Below, one piece after another: positions 1 to 14,199 of a DNA stretch of 64,000 nucleotides. Where the stretch lies: contig SGPM01000016.1 of NCBI GenBank assembly GCA_004802725.1, positions 1 to 64,000 on the forward strand, given 5' to 3'. Position 1 is the first letter of the stretch. Each line of letters starts with the position of its first letter. Source of the stretch: Antrodiella citrinella (lineage: Eukaryota > Basidiomycota > Agaricomycetes > Polyporales > Steccherinaceae). The position numbers and the translations under genes were made by a program. Below the pieces are notes generated by a model. The model saw only the letters and a list, made by a program, of their open reading frames with translations. It was not told the origin of the DNA and did no database searches.

Positions 1-238
1 GGAAACTTGAGGGATGTTCATAATATTTGTGCTCGGGCCGAGAGTTATTTTGAGCAATCAAGGCTCATCAAGCCTCTCCACGGCTCGCGTGAGCCAAGAC
101 GTTCCCACCGCCTCCAGAATCAAGTTGCTCGACGTCCTCACGACGGTTCCCCACGTCTTCCATCGTATTCATATCTCAGTCGTCGTCGCCGGCCTCGCTG
201 TCTTTTCTGGTTCATGAACGTTTCGTAGCTTCGTAATC

Positions 239-2208
239 ATGTCCTCCACCACGTCTCGATCCACATATACTGCGGCTACACCTACTTCGACCACCACATT
301 CCCCGACGTCCCTGCTGCCTTGGAAAATACGTCGTTCATCCCAGCACCACCATTACCGCCAGCATCCCCCACGCCTTCTTCTGTCGCCTCACGATGGCGG
401 AGACGCCTGTACAAGCTGCGAAAACGATCTGCAGAAACGATATCCAATAACGTCGGGATGTTACTGATTGCGTCTTCGCAAGCATTCTTCTCTTTGATGA
501 ATGTATCTGTCAAGAAGCTCCACAGTATCGACCCGCCGGTGCCAGCGTTCGAGGTGAGTTGACAAGGAATGTTCGGACGCGAAGAACGTCAACGCTGATG
601 ATGTCGATCGATCCGTGTAGCTCATCTGGGTCCGCATGGTGAGCAGACTTTTGCCATAGGTTGATGCTGTTTTGTACTCAATTATCAAACAGTCCATTAC
701 ATGGATATGTTGCGTGTCCTACATGTAAGCAGATTGTATCGTCCACAAAGATATGTTAATGACCGTGTAACAGGGCGATTATGAAAGTACCTGACCCATT
801 CTTGGGACCAAAACCCGTGCGATGGCTGTTGATGCTACGAGGCTTTGTAGGGTACGTCATACCTCGCTCTCTTGCCATCTAATGGCATTAATGACGCTTG
901 TCCTCCGTCCTAGATTCTTCGGGCTGTTTGGTGTATATTATTCCCTTCAATATCTTTCCCTCTCAGATGCCACCGTCCTTACATTCTTGGCACCCATGTG
1001 CACGACTGTGACCGGCGCGATATTCTTGAAGGAGCATGTTTCGTGGAAACAAGCAATTGCAGGTTGTGAGTACGCGCTTATCGTTAGTTCTGAACGCAGA
1101 CTAAGGATAGGGACGATCTAGTTTGCAGTTTGTTTGGAGTCGTGATGATCGCTCGACCGCAATTCATCTTTGGGCCAGCTTCGCTCGACGAGATTGAGAT
1201 CACGTACGAGGGTGGCGAGCTTCCGATTGACGTACACATTGTGACCCCTACTCAGAGAGTCACGGCGGTAGGGTATGTACCAGCTTGGCTTATCCTATCG
1301 CGCCTGATACTCATATCCTCTCAGAGTGGCTCTTATCGGAGTCGCAGGTGCCACCGGAGCATGTACGTTGTAAATCATCTAGTGCTCGTGTTCATCGCTC
1401 ATACGAAATGTGCACAGATACCACGATACGCGCCATTGGAAAACGCGCACATCCCATGCACAACCTTGTGTCCTTCTCTACACTGTGTGTTGTCGTTTCA
1501 ACCGTCGCGTGAGTGTCCTCGTTCATGTCCCTTGCACTCTCTTCGTTTGCTGAAAACCACACGTTTAGTATGCTTGTGATGCGCACACACATAGTGATCC
1601 CCAATCGGTGGGACTGGGCAGTAATGCTGATAATGATAGGCATATTCGGATTCTGTGCACAGGTCAGTACCATCCCTGCTTCACTTAACGCTCGTTCACG
1701 ACAGTCTAATACGCACCTCAGATCCTCCTGACGCTAGGCTTACAACGCGAGACAGCCGGACGGGGTACCATGGCGGTCTACGTCCAGGTGAGCAACACAG
1801 AAGTTGACGTTAAGGCGTAAAAGACACTGACAGGGCATATGTCTGCGCAGATCATTTTCGCGACGGCGTTCGAGCAGGCGTTTTTCCACACAACACCGTC
1901 GGTCCTGTCGGTGATCGGCACGATCATCATCATGGGATCCGCCATTTACGTCGCAGTACGCCCTCTTGCTTTCTTCCCTACTCACCCACACCCATAACTC
2001 AATATTGCGTCTACAGGTGACGAAAGAGACCGGAGTAGCGCGGGGCACCGCAGCGACGAACAGCGAAGATATCTCGCTGGAAGAAGGTCTACTCGCACAC
2101 GGCGAGGATTCTGAAGACGACGTCGAGCCCAAGGAGGAGGAGGTGGATATTATTGTGGACGCGGATGGCAGACCGACGTTGCCGATGTCCCAGACGAGTA
2201 AAAGCTGA
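239..2208 (+). CDS. EamA/DMT-type (SLC35G-like) membrane transporter
   Basis: Multi-exon gene of roughly 430 aa. The N-terminal ~85 residues are Ser/Thr/Pro-rich and cytosolic-looking, followed by two EamA-type halves of hydrophobic helices. Diagnostic stretches are FFGLFGVYYSLQYLSLSDA with TVLTFLAPMCTTVTGAIFLKE (end of EamA repeat 1), a second repeat with TIRAIGKRAHPMH, and a final helix near SVIGTIIIMGSAIYVAV. The C-terminal tail (about 60 aa) is acidic, with DSEDDVEPKEEE. This is the drug/metabolite transporter superfamily; substrates of fungal SLC35G-like members are mostly unknown, so none is assigned. The start at 239 is the first ATG that opens the long Ser/Thr exon. An 18-nt exon (621-638, LIWVRM) is needed to keep the repeat in phase. 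The gene converges with the next one. Confidence 0.85.
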
Positions 2209-2510
2209 TGGGAGTCCAGATCGCAAGGTTTCGTGGCATGCGTTAACTTACAGACGATTCTGGTCTTCTTTCCTTCCGGACTCATGCAAACACTTCATTT
2301 AGAAGCATATTTACCAAACTTTACATCGCTTGTACAATAATATCATACACACTGGAGATCATGAAATGAACGGCGAGGGTGCAAAATAAATGGAAAGATA
2401 AGTCAAACAACAGACCGGTTTCTATTCCTATAGTGTCCCAATCAAAGCAGAAAAGTAATTCATGTGAATGCGGCGGGAGTCAGAAGTGTTCGATCGGAAC
2501 GAAACAGAAA

Positions 2511-5154
2511 TCAACGAGGGCCGAAAGACCCAGACCGCGGCTCATACTCCAACGACGCAGGCAGAGACAAGAACACCTCCTCACTCGCGCTCGACAGAAA
2601 CGCTGACGGCGCCTTTTCTAAACTCTGCATCCCCTCCCCGGTCCCGGGCATCGTATCAATGACGGGCTCCCTCACCTCCGGGATCCCAACGCCGTAACCC
2701 CCCAACGCATACCCCCGCTCGCCCCTCTGCGCGACATCTTCGTACTCCTGCGCGACGATCGCGCCCGTGCGCCTGTCGAGCGAGAAGTGTAGTGACTGGA
2801 GTTTATGCTGCATGCTCCCGCGGTCATCGTATGGGACGAGGAGCTCGCCGAATCCGGAGCGCGAGGTGAGCGCGAGGGCAGAGGCGATGGAGCCGGGCTC
2901 GGCGGTGAGGTGGAGGTGGTTCGCGCGCCGTGTGCGGAGGTGCAGAGCGTGCACTGTTATGCCGATGAGACCGGTGATGATGAGCAGGGTGGAGAGGGCG
3001 ATGGCGGCGAGTTCGCTGTGGAGGGGGAGGTCGGGTTAGACGTGAGACGGTAGAGAAACAGCGGGTGAACGTACTCTATGACGATGCGCTCTACGAGGGA
3101 TGTCTTGCTGGCCGCGACGTCGGCTACACCAGGGATGAAGTATATCGATTTCGCACTCACAGAGAGATGCTGAGTCTATTGTATGCGGGTATGCGTCACA
3201 GTCAGCAACTATTTCACAAGACACATGATGGACATACGTAGATCTGGGTGGTCAAGTTCAAAAAAGCCGTATCAGAGTCGAAGAATTGTTGAAGATCCGA
3301 CTGTTGGGCGAAGCGCAGAATGGCTCCAGGTAGACCTGAACCGATGGCCGTGGCACGAGCACTCACGAAGGAGTTGTTAGCAGCGAGTTGCTGCAGTGCA
3401 AGCCTGTGGTATGTGAGATCAGCTCAACCCCTCTTTACTAATTGATGTACTACGTACCCATTGAAAGCCTTCCCATCCAAATCACCTCCAGTCACATTAT
3501 TCGGCGCCGTATAATTGCTCAAGATCGTCACACTCGACAAACTCCCATTGTTCAAATCCACCTGCGCCTGAACATTGAACAGCTCGATCGTCGGCGCGCA
3601 AATCACCGCCTTCGCTTGTGGCGTTCCCGTGTTGTCCTGGGTATGGAAAAACCAGAACATGACCGGGAGGAATTCCTGGTGCACCGAGGTGTTGAAGCCG
3701 CAGCTGACGGCATTGACGGATGCTGAGCCGTATTGCTGTTCTGCGCTGGCGGGATCGAACGTGACGTTTGCAGAGCAGCCGGTTGAGGTGGAAGCAGTGA
3801 TGGAGAAGTTCGTAGGGTTCGTGGTGGAGAGATCAACTGTGGTGGGGTTTATGCAGTTCGTGTTGGAGCGGACACCGAAGGTGTTGAGGGCCAAGGAAGC
3901 ATTGAGACCTGGGTTTTGTGGAAGCTGTAGTGAGGGCTTCAGTATGTTTCCGTGTATTGTTTTGAAGACCGCTTACGTTGATCTGGGAAGTTGCCCAATT
4001 GTCGAGAACGAACGGGGGATCAGGAAGGCCTTGGAAGGCGGCGGCTTCGGTGAACTGGACGGAAGCAAACGTAAATTCAGGAAGACTTCGGGGAATCTAT
4101 GACATGACGTACACCTGCTGCTGCCAAAAACGCGTTGAGCGTGGCAAAATCAGGGGTTAGGCCCACTGTAGTTGCAGATGTGACCGTAATATCTGAACAG
4201 CGATCAGTGATACGTTAAAACCTTGAGATCAGAAGGGTGGGCATACCTTGTGTCGAAGGGAGCTGTTTGACCGACAACAACGCTCCGGCAAAAGGCTGGA
4301 ACAAGTTTGTGATGATCGCAGTGAACATAGAGCCTAGGATGAGCCAGTGACGCTTCCGGGTGGAAGTCCAAAGAGCCAGAACTTGACTGTAGGTACTGTC
4401 AGCAAGAGCTTCGTCGAACAAGGATAAGACCAGATGCTTACTTCTGTGAGATCTGAACGATGGGTGAAATATCAGCCTGACATTACAGGAAATGACGAAG
4501 TACGGATACTCACATAATCGAGAAGGAGGGAGTCCTCGGCTCTAGCACGACCGACAGCCAGCACAATGTATGGCTACATATGGAGAGTCAGTGTATGCAG
4601 TGAGAGAAACACCGGATAATGGAGCACACCTGCAGCCAACGCAAAGCCCAATCCGTCACATGCCAAGCGTAAGCAACAGGCAGGATGAACAAGGTAGGAA
4701 AGAAGCCCTAGCAAATCCAGTCACTTGAGAAGGGCACAGCAAGAAGTGAAGCGATCACTGGCAGACGAACCGTCAAGAAGGATGTAGACGCAATGCTTGA
4801 GAATACATTCTTTTGTGGTGCATGAAATCCTATGAAAGCATTCAATAAAAGTTGTCTGGACTGATCAAGGAAGATACCCACCATGGTTATGCTGCGAGAC
4901 TTGCAGAAGTGCAATAATCACCACACCGAAGATGATCATGAGCACCCCAAGGCCAAACACGACCCATGGTGTCAGAATGAAATGTTCCTGACGACCGAGT
5001 ATCAAAAACTGAGTATACCGAGATAAGAATAACGACGTACCACTCGCTTTGGACGACGCTCCTCTTCATCGGGAGTCGGGATGAGGTGAATGGACTCCGA
5101 ATAGCGTTTTGACCCAGTCGAAGAGGTGCTTAGATGGTGTTCTAAACGTGACAT
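2511..5154 (-). CDS. DUF3433-like fungal multi-pass membrane protein
   Basis: Reverse-strand, about ten exons. After a short polar N-terminus (MSRLEHHLSTSSTGSKRY) comes a transmembrane helix (WVVFGLGVLMIIFGVVIIAL), then further hydrophobic segments, a PYIVLAVGRARAEDSLLLDY motif, an extracellular-looking Asn/Thr/Cys-rich domain with several N-glycosylation sequons (NPTNFSI, FNTSV, NNGSL, SNYTA), another helix near IALSTLLIITGLIGITV, and a cytosolic tail containing SRSGFGELLVPYDD and LDRRTGAIVA. The order of helix, lumenal domain, helix and tail, and the SLLLDY motif, resemble the DUF3433 family of large fungal membrane proteins of unknown function. The family name is my recollection of motif style, not a search result. 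Splice choices in the middle exons are approximate. Confidence 0.6.
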
Positions 5155-5608
5155 GATTGGTGGTCGTCAAGTGCAATCACTAGGCGGGATCCCCAATATA
5201 TGAACGTGAATAAGAAACCGAAAGAAAAAAACAAAATGCGAAATAGAAAGTAGTCAGGGAAGAGGGAAAGAGCAGAAGAGAGACAGACGAGTGAAGTAAA
5301 GGGGATACAGCCCTATAACACGCCTAGAAAGCCCACTGCCATCCCGAAATAAAGGGCTTCGATAGATGAACGTTGAACGACAGTTTGACAACATAGCATA
5401 TAGTGTCCGGATTCCCCGACCCGTTTCATATCCCTCCCGCCTCTGCAGGCGCTGCAGGTCAACCTGAATGCAATGAGCCCCGATCACGGAAGCAAATTAC
5501 GCGTAGAGACTGAGCGCAACCGACGATTTGAACATAGCAAAAACATACAGAACACAATGCGTACCCAGTCGTGCGAAGCAAAATGCCTCACTTCGAGGAT
5601 GTCACCGA

Positions 5609-5811
5609 TCACTGCGGCGAGACAGATGTGTGATCTCGGAGCTCGAGCCCTATATGTTCAACAGAACGCATCTTCGGTCTGCAATTCGCTGTCAGAACCA
5701 AGGGAGAACATGATGCTCAGACTGGTACACTCTGCGAATGATACCTTGAGGCTTGCGCAGCGTGTTCGCATGCAGCTCGGTCGAGTCGGCCTTGCGACCT
5801 TCAGGATCCAT
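5609..5811 (-). CDS. possible 48-aa protein, one intron
   Basis: On the reverse strand an ATG at 5811 opens an exon (5745-5811) that joins in phase, across a 56-nt GT-AG intron (5689-5744), to a second exon (5609-5688) ending in TGA. The product of 48 aa begins MDPEGRKADSTELHANTL and is polar and charged, without a signal peptide or membrane segment. In-phase splicing and natural codon composition favour a real gene, but no family is recognised, and downstream exons in 5250-5600 cannot be excluded. It lies about 450 bp upstream of the DUF3433-like gene on the same strand. Confidence 0.25.
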
Positions 5812-6712
5812 GTTTGGTCATGCCAAGCAAACCACCGAGCTTCCAAATTGAAGTCCTGGGAACAGGTTCAGTGGGTACTTTGGAAAGCGTATATCAGGAC
5901 TATGATATGTTCCGATGACTGCTAGGTGACTTACCAAGTTGTGCGTTTTACCCTGGAGGCATGCTCAGCTACGTAACAAAGCATGCACTGCCGAGTGTGA
6001 GTCACAGTCTTGAGTGGCACATTGTGTCAAACAGGGAATGAAGGACAGTGTCGCGATACCAACAGGGTCGGATGGATGGTTCTGGTACTAGATCTACTAG
6101 TACCAGGGATGTGCCCTCTGCGGCGGCGTATACACCTGACATTTAGCGCCTTTCGATGGATATTGCTTCCGCAAGTACGAAACCGACAACACACCAATGT
6201 CTGGATGGTCCGCCTGTTTTTCAGCTGCTCAGTTGAAATCGATCGCGACAGAGTAGGATTCAGATACAAAGTCCTTGCAATCACTTTACCACGCGTCAAA
6301 TTTGACAGGTTATCGTTTCCACGGATCTAGTGAACTCCTATTGTTCGTTGATATGTCGTGTTATGTACAAAGGTCAAAGGATACGAGAACATAACGAGTC
6401 TATGTTACGAAAATAGGGAGGTGGACGCGTGAAATGATTTGCAGCCACAGCGAACAACGTGGCTTTAAGCGGAGTTGGAAATTACGCGTGCCCTTAGACC
6501 ACCCCGCTGTTCGCATAAGTTGCCTTTTTGACCCTCGTTCCACTCAACCACGACCATCTCTCTCGTCTCTTTCCCTACAATCCTCCATGTACGTGTTGTT
6601 CAGCTCAAGTCATTCAGTTTCGTGGCAGCATCGCGAGCATTCACGCGAATCGTCGCGTCTCCAATTTTCTCGGTCGTGACATGTCGTTCAAGATCGCTAA
6701 CACTTCAACAGA
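5812..6712. other. intergenic, no gene seen
   Basis: Between the small reverse-strand candidate and beta-tubulin. Open frames here lack start context and recognisable motifs. The 3' 200 nt (pyrimidine-rich, CTCTCTCGTCTC style) is the likely beta-tubulin promoter and leader. A short perfect hairpin sits at 6082-6106. Confidence 0.5.
6082..6106. repeat. perfect 10-bp hairpin, 5-nt loop
   Basis: CTGGTACTAG and its exact complement CTAGTACCAG flank a 5-nt loop (ATCTA). It is not followed by a T-run and lies in intergenic DNA. Function unknown. Confidence 0.7.
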
Positions 6713-8481
<1,769 letters not shown>

Positions 8482-9266
8482 TCTACTCGCTGCATACGAC
8501 GCCTCCGTGGCTTTGAAAATCGCTACCCTTACGTATTCCCCTTTTAGTGGTCGCATTCCTGTTTCATTCTTACGTGCAATTTGTTTCTCTCCTGTTGTCC
8601 GCTGGTACAACGACGTTACCCTAGCCTGCATACCTACCATTGTTTCTTCGCAACGCACTACCACGCTTTTATTTCACGAATTCATAGGATCATTCCAGCG
8701 GGTATTACCTACCATCTCTAGTCTGACTCACCACAGGTCCATTATGCTGAGACTTTGCAGGAAGCTGTCGTAACTTCGAATTGTGGCTACGCTCTTCTCT
8801 TGTGGTGAGACGACACAAACACTTGCTCAACTGATTGCCACGCAGTACTTATACTTTCTCTAACATCCTCCGTGCTTTCACCGAATATCCAATTGTCAGA
8901 TCCGTGTGTAGCGCAATACTCTCTATTCTCGCATTGGCTGAGTTCGGCGCGTAAAATCGTTCCGTACAGTACCGTACTAAGTAGAGCGGCGGCTGCGGCG
9001 TAACCTCAACTGAAAGACAAATAATGAAGAGTAGTAGAGACACTATTGTCTGATCCTTATCTCCCTGTCTAACTCTTATCCTGTGTTTATCTGACGTAAG
9101 TATTGGTGTCTTATCGGTCTTATCACACGCGAGGTCTCGACCGCTCGGAATCAATACTTGGACTTGGATGATGAGGGTCTAATGTCCTCAGTTGTTTTCG
9201 AAATGATTCTTGGTTCCAGCCGCGACCATCACCATCGACGACGCGTTTTCTCGCCCATGTATCGCA
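8482..9266. promoter_or_regulatory. 3' flank of beta-tubulin and promoter of SLC26-type gene, GATA cluster at 9057-9124
   Basis: No supported gene. In 68 bp there are five TTATC cores (9057, 9076, 9087, 9111 and 9120), all in the same orientation. Read on the other strand each is GATAA, and four fit the fungal GATA-factor consensus HGATAR. The cluster ends about 140 bp before the ATG of the transporter. Confidence 0.5.
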
Positions 9267-12200
9267 ATGTCGTATCTACTACACTCGCCGCCTCCTTCTC
9301 AGGACTCTCCAGTCGCCGGTCTCGGTTCGCCTCTCGTTAGGAGACAAAACGCAACTACGGTCAACTATGACGCCTCAGGGACCCCCGACTTCAGCCAATA
9401 CAGCGGGTCCCCTCTCAGTCGTGCTGGGTGAGTTCTCGCGTGCCCTCGTGATTGCAATTCACTAAGCGTTACGTTCACAGGTTGCTACAGCCGCAGAGCT
9501 ATATCTCAACCATGTCGCGTCTCTCGAGGCCCAGGAATGCTGGGTTTCCTCACCATACCGCAGACGACATCCGAGACTTTACCATGCAGTTGTCGAGCAG
9601 GCAGATTCAGCCGCAGCAGCCACCGATCATGTCCTCGCCGAACGTCTCACAGGACGCCTTCATTTTTCCGACGCCAGCGTTGCATTCCCCCGCAGAAGAC
9701 GAAGCAGAACGAATGGAGCCGTTGTCTGCATCGCTCTCATCGGCACTGATGTTAGCGGAGAACGAGTCGGATTTGTCGGCGTCGACGTCGACCGTATCTA
9801 CCGAGCGAGGGGGTGTCACGACTCCGCGGCCGTTGTTCCAGAGTGGAATTTCGCTCATGCGACGCTCGCATCCCGCGGTGGAGCAAATCTTGTCTGGCTC
9901 CTCCCCCGTGGCTCCCCAAGCAACGACCCCGACGGTTGTGCTCGACCCGTCCGGTACGCCTGAGGCGACACCGTCCGTACGCAGGCCGTCTGGTGCGTAC
10001 AGCGAGTCAGCGGGACATGAGCGAATGGCGCTGCTCGGGGACGTAGAGAACGGGCATAGTTACCACAGCGTCGAGACCGGTTCGCCTTCGCGGAAAGGCT
10101 TCCTGCAGCGCGCAGCGAACTCGTGGCGACATCGAATGTCATCGGCCCCAGATGCATTGAGCCGTGCTCCGTCGGATGCGGTGTTCGCCTTGCCTGCTGT
10201 TCTATTAGGTACATTGTTGAATGTGCTGGACGGCATCTCTTGTGAGTGACCTTCCTATTGGAGTTGCACCTGACCACTGATCCGGACCAAACTTGTAGAT
10301 GGTTTGATCATCTTCCCAGCTGCTGGCGTTTTCGCGGGCTTAGGAGGGGTCGGGGTATCGATGTTCTTTGTTTCGTACGTCTTTGCGGAATCATCTTTCC
10401 AGAGGTCGCCGTCTGACCATTACGTTCAATAGGGCGGTCATATCTCAAGTAGTGTACTCCGCCGGAGGCAGTGGCTTTGCTGGGGCCAATGGAAGCATGA
10501 TGATCGAAGTGGTGGTAAGATCTGCTCAATGTCCGTAATGGCTTACCATCTGACGTGATCTATGCTTTCAGCCGTTCTTTCATATCTTGGCCCAGAGCAT
10601 CTCGGCGTACATTGGCGAAGACAAGCCACATGAGATTCTTGCCACGACCATGGTTGCGTTTGCATTTTCGTCATTATTGACAGGTATGTTGTTTGACCGC
10701 ACCATTCTCGAACACATGCTGACCTGTGACGTAGGGGCTACTTTCCTCCTGCTGGGTGCCCTTCGTCTGGGATCTTTGATAGGATTCTTCCCGAGACATA
10801 TTTTGGTTGGGTAGGTTCCACGTCGTATTCCAACGAGCATAGTGTTGACATCTGAACGTAGCTGCATCGGCGGCGTCGGCGTATTTCTCATCATTACTGG
10901 GTACGTGCTTGTCTATAGCACAAGAATGATCACAGCTAACGTTGACTTAGACTGACCATCTGTACTCATATAACTGAAGACGATTTCGATTTCTCATTCG
11001 CCACATTCAAATTCTTCTTCCTCAACTCGTACAACCTAGCATTATGGCTTCTTCCACTCGCACTCGCAGTCCTACTCCGCATCATCACACATAAATACCA
11101 TCATCAACTGATCTTCCCACTCTGTGAGTCGTTCTCGCTCAGCTCGGAGTAAGATGAAGAACTGAATGCTTTTCAGATTTTATTCTTATTCCTATTGTAT
11201 TCTATATCGTCGTGGTCTCGGCACGCATAGACTTAGACTCATTGCGCAGAAGCGGATGGCTATTCGACATGGATACTGGGAACGAGCCCTGGTACAAGTT
11301 TTATACCCTCTTCGGTGCGGTCTTTCCTCACTTTGTTTACTTCGTACTGACACAGAATCATCCCAAAGATATACACGCAACGAACTGGGGCGCCTTGTGG
11401 GCCACGCTCCCGACTCAATTCGCGTTGTAAGTGCTGATACCTTGGTCGTGGTAGGTCAACGTATCTTATATTTGACACAGACTATTCTTCAACATCCTAC
11501 ACCCCCCTTTGAACGTGCCTGCTCTCGGTGCGCCCAAATTTTCTGATCATCGCGGAAGCACGACTGACGTCTGCTTGCAGCTGTATCACTCAACCACGAC
11601 ATTGACACTGACAAAGAGCTCGTCGCGCATGGGTATTCCAATTTACTAGCGGGCGCAGTCGGTACAGTGTACGTATGCAGCCTCTTCGGAGTTCTTGCTG
11701 AAGCTCACATTTTTGTTCAGTCCGAACTATCTGGTTTACGTGAACACACTCCTGTGCGTAATGATCGATCTCGTAACATATTCATATATTCACCTTCTGA
11801 TATTCCAGATTCTACCGTGTTGGCGGTGACACACGTATTGCTGGTTTCCTCCTTGCAGGAGCCAATGTACTCTTACTGTTAGTAGGGACAGGTCCCATCG
11901 CCTACATTCGTCAGTCTCCAGACCACTATAGCTTACTAGTATCGTACTGACTCCCGCCTCAGCTGTCATGGTCGTCGGTGCACTGATTTTCGTCCTTGGG
12001 ATTGACCTCGTCAAAGAGGCGATGTGGGACACGAGAACCCGAGTAAATCGATGGGAGTATATCACAATCGCTAGCATTATGATCTGTATGACGGTTTGGG
12101 ACTTCGTCGTTGGTGTCATCTTCGGTATCATTATGAGTTGTAAGTGGTCCATACCTTACACGGCGAGCGAACGGATTTCTAACGTGAATGACAGGCTTCT

Positions 12201-13573
12201 TCTTTGTGGTACAGAACTCTCAAAGAAGGAGCATCCGAGCGCTGCATACAGGAGAGACTGCTATGTCGACAGTGCGTCGCCCTGGAGCACACAGAGCTTA
12301 TATTCGTGAGGTGTCCAAGCAGACGACGATTGTTCGCTTGCAAGGTTAGTCAGCCGCATCTTACCAGCATCTCACCCTCTGAATGCAAATTCCGCCTAGG
12401 TTTCCTCTTCTTTGGGACCATCACACACGTCGAAGACACCATCCGCACGCTGGTAGAAGCACCGGCGCTGGTTCGCTCTCCCATACGATTCTTAATTCTT
12501 GATCTCGCACTCGTGGTAGGTGTTGACATGTCCGCCGCTGAAGCGTTCGTCCGCGTGCAACGTCTGTTGGCGGTCAACAGAATCGTGCTAGTTCTGTGTG
12601 GCTTCAGTGTAGAATCTCCTGTCGGGAATGCGTTGAAGAGCGTCGATCTGTTAGACATGGATGGTGTGGAGGTATTCGCGGACTTCACGGAAGCACTGGA
12701 ATGTCCGTCCTTTATTTCCGCTGTTGGATGCCTTGTCGCTCAATGTCTTGTTGCAGGGACAGAAAACGCTTACCTCTCGGCTTGGTTCATGTCGCGAAAG
12801 ATGGAGGCCGATGCTATCGGTGAGCATTTTATTATCGTATCACTTAGTTTAGACTATCGTACTGAACCTGCTACAGCCCTACCCGGCCGTCCTCAGCCTG
12901 TATATCATGATGAAGTTGCAATGTCCGCGACACCCCGTAGATCGTTGCTACTAGAGGCTGGATATCGGACTATTGCACTCGGTATGTCTTTTGTTGCATA
13001 GCTCAAGACAGCACCCACTCACCGGTATGTATAGATAATTCTCCGCCAGGTGGTCCGAATGCAGATGAGCGAGAGCCACTCAACACCCTCCGAAAAGCGT
13101 TCTCGTCTTGTGGCCCTGTCAATCACGATGCCTTCCGACCACTGGTGCGGTATCTTGAACCTATTTTCCTCCCGGCTGGTCACATCATCTGGTCGCAAGG
13201 CGATACTCCAGATGGGATGTACATTGTTGAGGACGGCATCTTGCGTGCCATCTACCAATTCGCGGAACACACGACACCGACGCACGAGACAATGGTGCCG
13301 GGGACCCTAGCGGGCGAGCTGACGACGCTGTCCGGACTGGAGCGGAACGCGACATGCGTAGTTGAGAGAGATGCAAAACTTTGGAAGCTATCCATGGATA
13401 ATCTGCGGAAACTGCAGATCGAGGAGCCGGAGTTGGCGAGGGAGTTTACGCAGTTGGTGTTGAAATGTGAGTCATGTCGTTTCTTCTTCTTTGGATGCCG
13501 TTTCTGATGTGAATGATTAGCTGCTAAGTTGGATTACGATGTGTTGTTGTCTGCATTGGCCTCTAGACAATGA
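9267..13573 (+). CDS. SLC26/SulP anion transporter with STAS and cNMP-binding domains
   Basis: A gene with about twenty exons and roughly 1,050 aa. Residues 1-290 are a Ser/Pro-rich cytosolic region (RRQNATTVNY, RRPSGAYSES). The SulP membrane core begins at FALPAVLLGTLLNVLDGIS with YGLIIFPAAGVFAG and GGSGFAGANGSMMIEVV, and ends near IASIMICMTVWDFVVGVIFG. A STAS domain follows (GFLFFGTITHVEDTI, LILDLALVVGVDMSAAEAF). The C-terminus is a cyclic-nucleotide-binding fold (YLEPIFLPAGHIIWSQGDTP, GELTTLSGLERNAT, which matches the phosphate-binding cassette GE...R.AT). This SulP-STAS-cNMP order is that of the yeast YGR125W-type vacuolar family. The substrate is not established; sulfate or another anion is an inference. 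The start is the first in-frame ATG. Confidence 0.92.
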
Positions 13574-13927
13574 AGCTGGTGCTCTGCATGTACATATCAT
13601 GTAAAGGAAGGTGTGTTGGATTTTCCAGCAAGCGCGCCGTCCGATGCTGTATCTCTATTCCGCGACGCCACACCAAATCGTAAACGAGATTGCGAAGCCA
13701 GGGTGGCGCTTGTCCACTTTGGTCTGGAACCTGAGTGCCTAAATGTACATAAGTATGTATCGCAGAAATGGACAATCAGCGGCCTCTGCGAACCTTGCAT
13801 GCCTCATTCGTGAGGACTGATCATAGGTGATCGTCGGTAAGGGAAGCTTCTAATCCCACCGTTGAAGCTGCCATATAAAACGCCAGGACGACGGATGGGC
13901 ATCCTCCTTCGCCTCATCTTTCACACC
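13574..13927. other. intergenic with promoter
   Basis: No convincing ORF. It contains the TATA element at 13872 upstream of the small secreted peptide. Confidence 0.5.
13872..13880 (+). promoter_or_regulatory. TATA box
   Basis: CATATAAAA lies 48 nt upstream of the ATG at 13928, the usual spacing for a fungal core promoter with a short leader. Confidence 0.5.
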
Positions 13928-14146
13928 ATGAGGAGTGTTTTCGTCCAGTTTGTGTTGGCTTTAGTCCTGGTGATTTATGCGAATGCCGTACCTACGGGTA
14001 TAGATACATTGTTGGTGACGCCAATCCGGTGAGTACAAATCTTATTCATGCATCGACTCCCAACTGACACCGCCGTCATTTCCAGTATCGCAGGTGTGGC
14101 TCGTCTCCAATCTGATGTCTCTTGTTCACTCATTCATGGATCTTAA
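13928..14146 (+). CDS. small predicted secreted peptide (53 aa)
   Basis: ATG at 13928 opens MRSVFVQFVLALVLVIYANA, a textbook signal peptide with cleavage expected after ANA (residue 20). A 57-nt GT-AG intron (14029-14085) joins in phase to a second exon ending in TAA at 14144-14146, for 53 aa in total. The mature part of about 33 residues has one cysteine. A TATA element precedes it. Agaricomycetes encode many small secreted proteins, and none is recognised here. Alternatively, this 5' exon was once spliced onto the ornithine-cyclodeaminase-like frame that starts 54 nt downstream. Expression data would decide. Confidence 0.35.
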
Positions 14147-14199
14147 TTGCTACTCTTAAATGCAGTGACCAGATGTTTTTCTGCTATTGTCTACCGCAG

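Noticed and set aside
5473..5925. 150-codon plus-strand ORF
   Set aside because: Antisense to a better spliced reverse-strand candidate; no motif.
8849..9154. 101-codon reverse ORF
   Set aside because: Lies in a promoter region; low-information sequence with no motif.
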